This document shows positions 8,299 to 15,586 of a DNA stretch of 50,218 nucleotides, one piece after another; position 1 is the first letter of the stretch, and every line of letters starts with the position of its first letter. The DNA comes from Ruminococcaceae bacterium UBA1405 (GTDB lineage Bacteria > Bacillota > Clostridia > Oscillospirales > Ruminococcaceae). The stretch is taken from contig DBQB01000016.1 of assembly GCA_002305685.1 (NCBI GenBank), positions 108,786 through 159,003 on the forward strand, given 5' to 3'. The position numbers and the translations under genes are program-made. The notes beneath the pieces were generated by a model, which saw nothing but the letters and a program-made list of their open reading frames with translations, ran no database searches and had not been told where the DNA came from.

Positions 8299-9735
8299 TT
8301 ATGACTTTTTTCCGCCTTTCTTCCCGGTGGGCAATGTAAAAACAAATTCCGTATATTCGCCCTGTACGCTGCGGACGATGATTTCACCAGAATGCAGGTT
8401 TACAATAGAGCGCACAATATGAAGTCCCAATCCAACTCCCTTTTTGTCTAGGCTGCGGGATTTATCCGTCTTATAAAAGCGGTCAAACACAAAGGGAATC
8501 TCTTCTTTGGCAAGTCCTGCACCCGAATTCTTCACACCGATGTAGGTTACGCTTCCCTCCACGGTGTAACTGAACTCCAGATATCCCCCGTCGTTGGCGA
8601 ATTTCACTGCGTTATCCACCAGATTGTAAACGACTTGATGAATCAGGTCCGGATCGGCCTCCACCATCACCTTCCCTGCATCCAATCCCCGCACATCCAG
8701 ATGTTTGCCTTCGATTGCCTGCTCGAAGGTAAAGACGGTGGTCACAACAATCTCGTTGATGTCCACATCCTTTTTGTTTAACGTAATCTCCCCAGCCTCA
8801 ATACGCGCCATATCCAGCATAGAACGAACCAAACGGGAAAGGCGCTGCACCTCATCGGAGACAATCTTCAAATAATAGTCATGCTTTTCCTGGGGAATGG
8901 TGCCGTCCAAAATACCGTCAATAAAACCACCAATGGTGGTCATAGGGGTTTTGAGTTCGTGGGAGACATTGGCAACAAAGCTGCGCCGGGTGGATTCCAT
9001 CGCACCCAGAGAGGAAGCCATATTGTTAAACGCCATCCCCAGACGGTCAATCTCTGTAAAGCCATCCACCGGAATGCGCACGGTAAAATCTCCGCTGATA
9101 AAGCTTTGGGTGGCGTCAGCCATCTCCCGCAGAGGCCGCACCAGACGGCTGGTCACAAAATAGATAGCTATAAAGGAAACGGCCATCACCACCAGGGCGC
9201 TCACCACAAACATTTGCAACATTTCCATCACAAAACGGTACTGCGCCTCAGCGGAGATGGAACCGAACAGCACGCCTACCGTCTGTCCATCCACCACCAC
9301 CGGCACCGCCGTGCTGTAGTAATTTCCCGTATAGATTCCGCCCATATCGCCGGTCTGCTGAAATCCCCCCAGCACCGCCTGGGCCATAATCTGGCTGCCA
9401 ATCTGGTTTTGGTGATGCACGCATTCCTTTCCCTGAGAACAGATCAGGGTATTCCCCTCCAAATCGGTCAGATAAATATCTCCATCGATGGCGTTGCCCA
9501 GCACCGAATAGATGGGGGAGATGGTGCTTTCGGTTATTCCCTCATAATCGTTGAGCTGATAATCCGCCACCGTCACCGCCACCGCCTGGGTCAGGTTTCG
9601 CGTCAGCAAAACATACTTATCTTCCTTAAAATATTGCCCGGATAAAGTCATAAAGATCGCACCCAGTATCGTGATCGCCGCAAGGGTGATGGTGATACAG
9701 ATGGTAAAATATTTGGTAAACAGACTTTGCTGCAT
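8299..9735 (-). CDS. HAMP-domain sensor histidine kinase
   Basis: A 478-aa two-pass membrane kinase: TM1 about 10-31, an extracellular sensor (about 32-172) with two cysteines in a short loop (LICSQGKECVHH) that could form a disulfide, TM2 about 173-195, HAMP (about 196-248), HisKA with phospho-accepting His259 in FVANVSHELKTPM, and a HATPase_c domain with N-box NLVDNAVKFA and G-boxes GAGLAKEEI and GVGLGLHIV. It should phosphorylate the response regulator encoded just upstream. The start follows GGAG. The family (PhoR/ResE/CssS-like) is clear, the ligand is not. Position beside htrA suggests envelope stress sensing. Confidence 0.92.
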   Translation of the reverse strand: MQQSLFTKYFTICITITLAAITILGAIFMTLSGQYFKEDKYVLLTRNLTQAVAVTVADYQLNDYEGITESTISPIYSVLGNAIDGDIYLTDLEGNTLICSQGKECVHHQNQIGSQIMAQAVLGGFQQTGDMGGIYTGNYYSTAVPVVVDGQTVGVLFGSISAEAQYRFVMEMLQMFVVSALVVMAVSFIAIYFVTSRLVRPLREMADATQSFISGDFTVRIPVDGFTEIDRLGMAFNNMASSLGAMESTRRSFVANVSHELKTPMTTIGGFIDGILDGTIPQEKHDYYLKIVSDEVQRLSRLVRSMLDMARIEAGEITLNKKDVDINEIVVTTVFTFEQAIEGKHLDVRGLDAGKVMVEADPDLIHQVVYNLVDNAVKFANDGGYLEFSYTVEGSVTYIGVKNSGAGLAKEEIPFVFDRFYKTDKSRSLDKKGVGLGLHIVRSIVNLHSGEIIVRSVQGEYTEFVFTLPTGKKGGKKS

Positions 9736-9802
9736 ACTCCATGCTCCTTACACAACACAAACCCTATAACATTATAGTCCTGAAGCACTGCCGCCATAAC
9801 CT

Positions 9803-9845
9803 GGCAAAAGCCCTGGGAAAATACACCTTTCCCAGAGCTTTTGCC
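9803..9845 (-). other. Strong hairpin between response regulator and kinase
   Basis: Arms 9803-9820 and 9828-9845 form an 18-bp stem with a 7-nt loop; on minus-strand RNA the only irregularity is a G-U pair. No long U-run follows, so it may be an RNA-stability or partial-termination element that lowers kinase expression relative to the regulator. The gap between the two genes (166 bp) is longer than usual for such pairs. Confidence 0.5.
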
Positions 9846-9901
9846 GAAACGATCAACATGGACCGGTATCGTAAAACTTCCGGTACCCGACAGTCTTATC
9901 C

Positions 9902-10594
9902 TTATTCGTTGACCTCAAATTTATACCCAACGCCCCAAACGGTTTTCAGGCGCCATTTGTCGGAAACCCCTTCCAGTTTTTCCCGCAGCCGCTTGATATG
10001 CACATCCACCGTACGGCTATCGCCATAATACTCAAAGCCCCAGACCTCGTCCAGCAGCTGGTCACGGGTATAAACCCGATTGGGATGGCTTGCCAGATGG
10101 TAGAGCAGTTCCAGTTCCTTGGGAGGCGTATCTACCACCTTACCGTCTACCTTAAGCTCATATTTTACCATGTTTACAACCAGTTTGTCATAAACGACTT
10201 CCTTATTGTTGTTTTCAGAGGAAGAATTTCCAGTACGGCGCAGCACCGCCTTCACCCTTGCCACAATCTCTTTGGTGTCAAAGGGTTTTACCACATAATC
10301 GTCCGCGCCAAGCTCCAAGCCCAACACCTTATCAAAGGTCTCCCCCTTGGCGGTAATCATGATAATGGGGGTATCGGATTTTTTTCGGATTTCCCGGCAA
10401 ACCTGCCAGCCGTCCAGCTTGGGCATCATAATGTCCAGCAGCACAATATCTGGAGACTCTGCATTAAAGCGGGTCAATGCTTCTTCGCCATCGTTGGCAA
10501 TAAAGACAGTATGTCCTTCCTTTTCCAGATACAGCCGAAGCAGTTCGCAGATATTTTTGTCATCGTCAGCAATCAGTATTTTAAAAGCAGCCAT
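9902..10594 (-). CDS. OmpR/PhoB-family response regulator
   Basis: A 230-aa two-domain regulator. The receiver domain (1-120) has the acidic pocket ADDD (9-12), phospho-acceptor Asp54 (LLDIMMP), the conserved Thr in IMITAKG and Lys in VVKPFD. The winged-helix domain (about 135-228) has the typical RDQLLDEVWGFEYYGDSRTV and VDVHIKRLREKLE motifs ending in VGYKFEV. It is the partner of the kinase downstream, and both precede htrA on the same strand. It likely binds direct repeats upstream of its targets. A minus-strand TATAAT at 10666-10671 is a possible promoter -10, without a good -35. Confidence 0.93.
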   Translation of the reverse strand: MAAFKILIADDDKNICELLRLYLEKEGHTVFIANDGEEALTRFNAESPDIVLLDIMMPKLDGWQVCREIRKKSDTPIIMITAKGETFDKVLGLELGADDYVVKPFDTKEIVARVKAVLRRTGNSSSENNNKEVVYDKLVVNMVKYELKVDGKVVDTPPKELELLYHLASHPNRVYTRDQLLDEVWGFEYYGDSRTVDVHIKRLREKLEGVSDKWRLKTVWGVGYKFEVNE

Positions 10595-10830
10595 TCATTT
10601 CAACTTCCTTCCTCAAAAAAGTACAATCCGCCTCACAGCAGAATAGCGTCGTAAGTACTAAACTTATTATACTATACTTTTTCCCCAAGGCGTGAATAAT
10701 TTTTGAAACTTTTCTAAAACTAGTCAATCTTTTCCGAACTTTGCTGACCGTTGTTGTCCGGCTTAAAAGGCTGACGCTTCGCTGTTTTGTGCGAATAAGC
10801 CAAAAACTAAAAATTTTATCCGTATATGTA

Positions 10831-10858
10831 TTGCATTTTCTTAAAAAAATACTATAAT
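10831..10858 (+). promoter_or_regulatory. Promoter of the rubredoxin-rubrerythrin operon
   Basis: TTGCAT (10831-10836) and TATAAT (10853-10858) are 16 bp apart, a good sigma-A promoter. The predicted start of transcription, about 10865, falls inside the palindrome at 10863-10877. Confidence 0.7.
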
Positions 10859-10862
10859 AAAT

Positions 10863-10877
10863 TTAGAATAATTCTAA
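10863..10877 (+). promoter_or_regulatory. PerR-box-like operator
   Basis: TTAGAATAATTCTAA is a perfect 7-1-7 palindrome that differs from the PerR box consensus (TTATAATNATTATAA) only by one symmetric change per half. It covers the predicted transcription start, where a bound repressor would block initiation. The operon encodes peroxide-type defence proteins, and a PerR-like regulator is encoded at 41356, so regulation by peroxide through PerR is a reasonable inference. Confidence 0.72.
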
Positions 10878-10993
10878 TTTCTAGCTTGTTGTATGGTTTT
10901 TGGACATAATATCCTCTCTCACAAGGAAACCGGAAACGGTATTCTTCTGTATTTCTTTCAGCAGTTACCCGAAAACCGAAAGGAGGAATTGAA

Positions 10994-11647
10994 ATGAGCA
11001 AATGGACCTGCAGCATCTGTGGATATCTCTATGATGAACAGGTTGAGGGAATCCCATTCTCCCAGCTGCCAGACCACTGGGTCTGCCCACTTTGCGGCGC
11101 CAACAAGGAGGCTTTTGTTCCCGATTCTCAACCGAAAGCTACAAGTACAGCATCGCCGGAGCCTCTTCCCTCGCAGTTGGTAGGGGACAACATCCTCACC
11201 GCGGGCGAACTTGCTGCCCTGTGCTCCAATCTGGCCCGGGGATGTGAAAAACAATACCACGAGCAAGAGGCCGCGCTATTCCGGGAGCTTGCTGCATATT
11301 TTGAAGCTGTGGTTCCCGCTCCATCTCAGGAGCAGGTTGAACTATCTGCACTGCTGGAACTGATTCAAGCGGATCTCCGGCAGGGATATCCCGCTTTGCA
11401 CGGCTATGCCAAAGAGATCGCCGACCGGGGTACCCAGCGCATCTGTGTCTGGGGAGAAAAGGTCACCCGGATTTTGGAATCCCTGCTGCGCCGTTACCAG
11501 CGGGAAGGAGACGCTTTCCTAAAGGACACGCAGGTCTGGGTATGCAGCGTTTGCGGTTTTGTCTATGTTGGGGACGACGCCCCTGCACTCTGCCCTGTTT
11601 GCAAGGTTCCGGCATGGAAGTTTGAGAAGATGGAAGGGAGGCGCTGA
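10994..11647 (+). CDS. Double-rubredoxin protein with helical middle domain
   Basis: A 217-aa soluble protein. The N-terminal rubredoxin has Cys6, Cys9, Cys31 and Cys34 (CSICG...CPLCG). The C-terminal one is of the short rubrerythrin type with Cys184, Cys187, Cys200 and Cys203 (CSVCG...CPVC). Between them (about 70-175) lies a predicted all-helical segment (starting ELAALCSNLARGCEKQYHEQ) that lacks the two ExxH motifs of a rubrerythrin diiron site. So it looks like an electron carrier or adaptor, not a peroxidase by itself. AAAGGAGG precedes the ATG. The stop is 3 bp before the next gene, a four-module rubrerythrin, so both are made together, probably as donor and acceptor. The middle domain was not assigned to a family. 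Confidence 0.82.
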   Translation: MSKWTCSICGYLYDEQVEGIPFSQLPDHWVCPLCGANKEAFVPDSQPKATSTASPEPLPSQLVGDNILTAGELAALCSNLARGCEKQYHEQEAALFRELAAYFEAVVPAPSQEQVELSALLELIQADLRQGYPALHGYAKEIADRGTQRICVWGEKVTRILESLLRRYQREGDAFLKDTQVWVCSVCGFVYVGDDAPALCPVCKVPAWKFEKMEGRR

Positions 11648-11650
11648 GGA

Positions 11651-12838
11651 ATGAAACAGATTGCTGTGAGAAACATTCGCCTTTGCACCAAAGATTGTCT
11701 TTGCCTGTATGTCTGCCCCACCGGTGCCACCGATACTGAGAACAGCATCATCGATACCACCAAATGCATCGGCTGTGGTCTTTGTGCCGACGCCTGTCCC
11801 AGCAGCGCCATCTCCATGGTACCGCAAGAATATCCACCCCAGCAGCCCAAAAAGCAGCAGGTGGTAGATCTATCCAACGCGCTGGCCAAAAGCAAGGCAC
11901 TTGAGGAAACCATCGCCCGTCATCTGGCGCAAAATGCTCCTTCCAATGAACTTTACCGGCTGATGACCGCCATCTCCAAATCGGCCCGGCTGGTCAATGA
12001 AGATCTGCTGCGGGAAGCGGGATATATGTTGCCCCAAAGCCGCAACACCCGCACCCTTCTGGAAGGTTGGCTGGCAAATCCCCCTTCCCCCGATTTTCCT
12101 GTGGATGCTGTGAAAAAACTGCTGAAACGGATTGATTGCAACGAGCCGGAGAAAGGAGCGTCAGAGAAGATGAATCGCTGGAAATGTACCGTCTGCGGAT
12201 ATATCTATGAGGGAGATACCCTTCCCGAAGGTTTCACCTGTCCCAGATGCGGCCAGCCCGCCTCGGTGTTTGTCAAATTGGAGGAAGAACCGGTAAAATC
12301 CGCCAATCCTTACGCCGGGACCGAGACCGAGAAAAACCTGCAGGCCGCCTTTGCGGGAGAATCTCAAGCCCGCAACAAGTACACCTATTTTGCCTCTATC
12401 GCCCAAAAGGAGGGCTACGAACAGATCGCTGAACTGTTTCTGAAAACTGCCGATAACGAAAAGGCTCATGCCCGGATGTGGTTTGAGGAACTCAGCGGGA
12501 TCGGCAATACCCCTGAAAACTTGCTTCATGCCGCCCAAGGGGAGAATTATGAATGGACCGATATGTACGACGGATTTGCCAAGACAGCCGAGCGGGAAGG
12601 GTTCCCGGCTCTGGCCGCCAAATTTCGTCTGGTGGCGGCCATTGAAAAACGCCATGAAGAACGGTATCGCGCACTGCTGAAAAATGTAGAAACCGCCAAG
12701 GTCTTTGAGAAGAGCGAAGTGAAGGTATGGGAATGCCGCAACTGCGGTCATATCGTTGTGGGCACCGCTGCGCCGGAAGTATGTCCTACCTGTATGTATT
12801 CTAAGAGCTTTTTCGAAATCAACTGCGAAAACTACTGA
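11651..12838 (+). CDS. Ferredoxin-rubredoxin-rubrerythrin-rubredoxin fusion
   Basis: A 395-aa protein. Residues 1-55 are a two-cluster 4Fe-4S ferredoxin: the second set is canonical (Cys39, 42, 45, 49), the first is atypically spaced (Cys12, 16, 18, 22). A helical linker follows (about 70-165), then a rubredoxin (about 174-208, CTVCG...CPRCG), a rubrerythrin four-helix diiron domain (about 220-355) with AGESQA, DNEKAHA and IEKRHEERY carrying the Glu/His ligands, and a C-terminal rubredoxin (CRNCG...CPTC). The last three modules equal a reverse rubrerythrin, which reduces H2O2 to water in anaerobes. The ferredoxin part may feed in low-potential electrons. An internal AAAGGAG 11 nt before the ATG at 12170 could also give a free 222-aa reverse rubrerythrin. 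Confidence 0.88.
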   Translation: MKQIAVRNIRLCTKDCLCLYVCPTGATDTENSIIDTTKCIGCGLCADACPSSAISMVPQEYPPQQPKKQQVVDLSNALAKSKALEETIARHLAQNAPSNELYRLMTAISKSARLVNEDLLREAGYMLPQSRNTRTLLEGWLANPPSPDFPVDAVKKLLKRIDCNEPEKGASEKMNRWKCTVCGYIYEGDTLPEGFTCPRCGQPASVFVKLEEEPVKSANPYAGTETEKNLQAAFAGESQARNKYTYFASIAQKEGYEQIAELFLKTADNEKAHARMWFEELSGIGNTPENLLHAAQGENYEWTDMYDGFAKTAEREGFPALAAKFRLVAAIEKRHEERYRALLKNVETAKVFEKSEVKVWECRNCGHIVVGTAAPEVCPTCMYSKSFFEINCENY

Positions 12839-12884
12839 TGGGACAGCGATATTTATAGCGGCAGATAACCCACGGTTTTTCATC

Positions 12885-12923
12885 GCGCCTGTTAGGCCTA
12901 TTACTACCTAACAGGCGCTTTTC
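12885..12923 (+). terminator. Terminator of the rubredoxin-rubrerythrin operon
   Basis: GCGCCTGTTAGG (12885-12896) pairs perfectly with CCTAACAGGCGC (12907-12918) and is followed by TTTTCC. Confidence 0.85.
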
Positions 12924-12983
12924 CTTGTAATCCATCTCAAAATTTCTATTTCTCAAATCATGCAAAGAAAGCAGAAAAATACC

Positions 12984-13012
12984 TTGAGAGAACCGTCTGA
13001 ATCTGTTATAAT
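12984..13012 (+). promoter_or_regulatory. Promoter of ychF
   Basis: TTGAGA (12984-12989) and TATAAT (13007-13012) are 17 bp apart. This leaves a leader of about 165 nt before ychF, with no clear structure seen. Confidence 0.75.
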
Positions 13013-13184
13013 TGATATGCTGTTGGCTTCTTTTGCCTTTTGAAAGGCCGGATACAGTTTACGGTCGCCTGTCTTCTCCCGTTGACTGGTATGAAATGGA
13101 ATTACAACCAAGGATGGAGCGGTATCAGGCAAAGACGGAGCATGATATTCTGAAGTGAAAGTTTTTAAGGAGATGTAGAGATAT

Positions 13185-14279
13185 ATGAAATTAGGCATGG
13201 TCGGATTACCCAACGTGGGTAAAAGTACCCTTTTTAACGCCATCACCAACGCAGGAGCGGAATCTGCCAACTATCCTTTCTGTACCATCGAACCCAATGT
13301 GGGCGTGGTGGCAGTGCCAGATAAGCGGTTGGACAAGCTGGCTGAGATGTACCAGCCTGATAAATTCACCCCGGCTGTCATTGAGTTTGTAGATATCGCC
13401 GGATTGGTCAAGGGTGCTTCCAAGGGAGAAGGACTGGGCAACAAATTCCTGGCCAATATCCGTGAGGTGGACGCCATCGTCCATGTGGTGCGGTGTTTTG
13501 AGGACGATGAGATCATCCATGTGGACGGTTCCATCGGCGCCGCCAGAGACATTGAAACCATCAATCTGGAACTGATCTTCGCCGACCTGGACGTTCTCTC
13601 TCGTCGTATTGACCGGGTATCCAAGATGCTAAAGGCAGATAAAAAATACCAGGCAGAGCTGGACTTTCTCAAGGAACTGCAAGCATTTATGGAGGAAGGG
13701 AATTCTGCCCGTGGCTTCCAGTATACCGACGAACAGCGGGAGATGATCACTCAGACTCCGCTGCTCTCCAACAAACCGGTTATCTACGCCGCCAATATGA
13801 GTGAGGACGACTTTATCAACCACATTGAAACCAACGAACAGTATCAGGCGGTTTGCCGCATCGCTGAGGCGGAGGGCGCGCAGGTGCTGCCCATCTGTGC
13901 AAAAATTGAGGAGGAAATCTCCGATATGTCCCAGGAGGACAAGATGATGTTCCTCTCCGAGCTCAACCTCACCGAATCGGGCCTGGACCGTTTGGTTACC
14001 GCCAGCTATGCGCTGCTGGGACTCATCAGCTATCTCACCGCTGGAAAACCGGAGGTGCGGGCATGGACCATCACCAAAGGCACCAAAGCGCCTCAGGCTG
14101 CCGGAAAGATTCATTCCGACTTTGAGCGGGGCTTTATCTGCGCTGAGGTGGTATCCTTCGATGACCTGATGGCTTGCGGCACCATGACCGCCGCCAAGGA
14201 AAAAGGCCTGGTGCGTCAGGAAGGCAAAAACTATGTGATGCAGGATGGCGATATTGTCCTGTTCCGCTTTAACGTCTAA
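13185..14279 (+). CDS. ychF: Redox-regulated ATPase YchF
   Basis: A 364-aa Obg-family P-loop protein: Walker A GLPNVGKST at residues 6-14, switch region VDIAGLVKGASKGEGLGNKF, then NMSE in place of the GTP-specific NKxD. That change is the YchF hallmark and makes it prefer ATP. The coiled-coil middle and the C-terminal TGS-like domain (from about 275, AWTITKGTKAPQAAG to DIVLFRFNV) are complete, and the length is normal. It binds ribosomes and is linked to translation and oxidative-stress control in other bacteria. AAGGAG lies about 11 nt before the ATG. It is a single-gene unit with its own promoter and terminator. Confidence 0.96.
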   Translation: MKLGMVGLPNVGKSTLFNAITNAGAESANYPFCTIEPNVGVVAVPDKRLDKLAEMYQPDKFTPAVIEFVDIAGLVKGASKGEGLGNKFLANIREVDAIVHVVRCFEDDEIIHVDGSIGAARDIETINLELIFADLDVLSRRIDRVSKMLKADKKYQAELDFLKELQAFMEEGNSARGFQYTDEQREMITQTPLLSNKPVIYAANMSEDDFINHIETNEQYQAVCRIAEAEGAQVLPICAKIEEEISDMSQEDKMMFLSELNLTESGLDRLVTASYALLGLISYLTAGKPEVRAWTITKGTKAPQAAGKIHSDFERGFICAEVVSFDDLMACGTMTAAKEKGLVRQEGKNYVMQDGDIVLFRFNV

Positions 14280-14301
14280 TCCGACATGAATATGATGAAT
14301 T

Positions 14302-14338
14302 CCGGGGGATGGGCATCAGCCTTTCTCCCGGTTTCTTT
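14302..14338 (+). terminator. Terminator of ychF
   Basis: CCGGG (14303-14307) pairs with CCCGG (14327-14331) around an inner GGC-ATCA-GCC stem, followed by TTTCTTTT. The middle of the stem is imperfect. Confidence 0.55.
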
Positions 14339-14388
14339 TGTAACGCTTTTTTCCACGCAAATTCCTGTTCTCCCCAAAGAAAAAAACT

Positions 14389-14456
14389 TTGACAATTTCA
14401 AAAAGATATGATAACATTTAGATGGATTTCAAATTGATATCCATCTAAATGTTATC
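14389..14456 (+). promoter_or_regulatory. Promoter and operator of the sdpR-sdpI-like pair
   Basis: TTGACA (14389-14394) and TAACAT (14412-14417) are 17 bp apart. An 18-bp perfect inverted repeat, GATAACATTTAGATGGAT at 14410-14427 and its complement at 14439-14456, overlaps the -10 box and the start region. This is the expected operator of the ArsR-type autorepressor encoded next; the 11-bp centre (29-bp centre-to-centre) could let two dimers bind. Confidence 0.8.
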
Positions 14457-14480
14457 TACGGAAAAAAGGAGGTGCATCCA

Positions 14481-14780
14481 GTGGTTTTTCAGGAAACCTT
14501 CAAAGCTCTCTCCGATCCTACCCGGCGGGAAATACTCAGTTTACTCAAAGAAGGCGCCAAAACCGCCGGGGAAATTGCTGCTCATTTTTCCATGACGGCA
14601 GCTACCGTCTCCCATCATCTGTCGGTGCTGTGGGAATCCGGTCTGATCAGCCGGGAGAAACGGGGAAAATTTGTCTATTATGAGCTGAATATGTCGGTGA
14701 TGGATGAACTGTTGGGCTGGATCTCCTCCCTTCGCCATCCCGATCTGCCTATCCCCCAAGCCAACGGAAAGGACGAATAG
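14481..14780 (+). CDS. ArsR-family autorepressor, SdpR-like
   Basis: A 99-aa winged-helix repressor: FKALSDPTRREILSLLKEG, then the recognition helix region MTAATVSHHLSVLWESGLIS and the wing REKRGKFVYYELN. It matches the SdpR type of ArsR regulators, which lack metal-binding cysteines. The GTG start at 14481 is chosen because AAAGGAGG stands 8 nt before it; a GTG at 14472 would overlap the Shine-Dalgarno. The next gene, one base after the stop, encodes an SdpI-like protein, as in the sdpRI operon of Bacillus, where SdpI binds SdpR at the membrane when toxin is sensed. Strong inverted-repeat operator just upstream. Confidence 0.88.
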   Translation: MVFQETFKALSDPTRREILSLLKEGAKTAGEIAAHFSMTAATVSHHLSVLWESGLISREKRGKFVYYELNMSVMDELLGWISSLRHPDLPIPQANGKDE

Positions 14781-14781
14781 T

Positions 14782-15471
14782 ATGAAAAACAAACGATTTC
14801 TGATCCCTTTTATTCTGGTTTCCTTGCTCCCGCTGCTGCTCGTTGCGGTGTTTTATACCCGATTGCCTCAGGAAATCCCCATGCATTGGGATCTGAACGG
14901 CCATGTAACCTATCAGTCCCGCAGCCAAATCTGGTGGCTGGCCGGACTCTCTCCGATTATGGGAATCGTGCTGTACCTTCTCCCCAAAATCGATCCCCGG
15001 AAAGCCAACTACCAGCGCTTTGAGGGCGCTTACACCGCCTGCTGCCTGGTCATCCAGCTCTTTATGACGCTGATGACCGGCGTTATTCTGGTGGAAAGCT
15101 TTGCCCCTGGTTCCCTCTCGGTGGAGAAGGTGGTGATTGGCGCTATGGGGCTGCTGTTTGTGTTTTTGGGAAACTTTATGCCCAAGATCAAGAGCAATTA
15201 TTTTATCGGTTTTCGTACCCCCTGGGCTCTATCCAATCCGGACGTCTGGAACAAAACCCAGCGGTTGGGTGGTATTCTCTTTGTGCTTGCGGGGCTTGTA
15301 TCCATGGCGCTGGCACTGCTTCCCTTTTCCAGTGAACTGCGTCTGGGGATTTTGCTGGGTGCCCTCACCGTCGCCTGCATCATTCCCACCATCGCCTCCT
15401 GCTACTGGTTCCAAAAGCTGCCCAAAGAACAGCAAAAGTCCAAACTGGTGGAAAAGAAACCAAACCGATAA
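14782..15471 (+). CDS. SdpI-family membrane protein (DUF1648)
   Basis: A 229-aa protein with about six membrane segments. The N-terminal part has the DUF1648 signature around LPQEIPMHWDLNGHV; the C-terminal SdpI part has GNFMPKIKSNYFIGFRTPW followed by WNKTQRLGG. In Bacillus, SdpI gives immunity to the SdpC toxin and signals by sequestering SdpR. No sdpABC toxin genes lie nearby, so here it may sense or resist a toxin made by another cell, or a housekeeping signal. GAAAGGAC precedes the ATG, which is one base after the repressor stop (translational coupling). The C-terminus is a short basic tail. Confidence 0.87.
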   Translation: MKNKRFLIPFILVSLLPLLLVAVFYTRLPQEIPMHWDLNGHVTYQSRSQIWWLAGLSPIMGIVLYLLPKIDPRKANYQRFEGAYTACCLVIQLFMTLMTGVILVESFAPGSLSVEKVVIGAMGLLFVFLGNFMPKIKSNYFIGFRTPWALSNPDVWNKTQRLGGILFVLAGLVSMALALLPFSSELRLGILLGALTVACIIPTIASCYWFQKLPKEQQKSKLVEKKPNR

Positions 15472-15500
15472 CAGTTTGCCAAAGATCAAATCCACTAAAA

Positions 15501-15553
15501 CAAATGGCGGCACATCTTCCCGGCCAATGGCCGAAAAGATGTGCCGCCATTTG
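15501..15553. terminator. Bidirectional terminator (sdpI / zinc-ribbon gene)
   Basis: An 18-bp perfect stem (15501-15518 with 15536-15553) encloses a second GGCC-based hairpin. It lies between convergent genes, with T/A-rich flanks on both sides. Confidence 0.8.
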
Positions 15554-15586
15554 TTTATCCGGTTGATGTTTTGACTCTACATCCGA

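Larger units (their letters stand above)
10595..10993. other. Divergent regulatory region (response regulator / rubredoxin operon)
   Basis: This 399-bp AT-rich gap has no gene. It holds the possible minus-strand -10 (10666-10671) of the regulator gene and, toward the right, the plus-strand promoter and PerR-like palindrome of the rubredoxin-rubrerythrin operon. The 5' UTR of that operon is about 125 nt, with no obvious structure. Confidence 0.6.
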
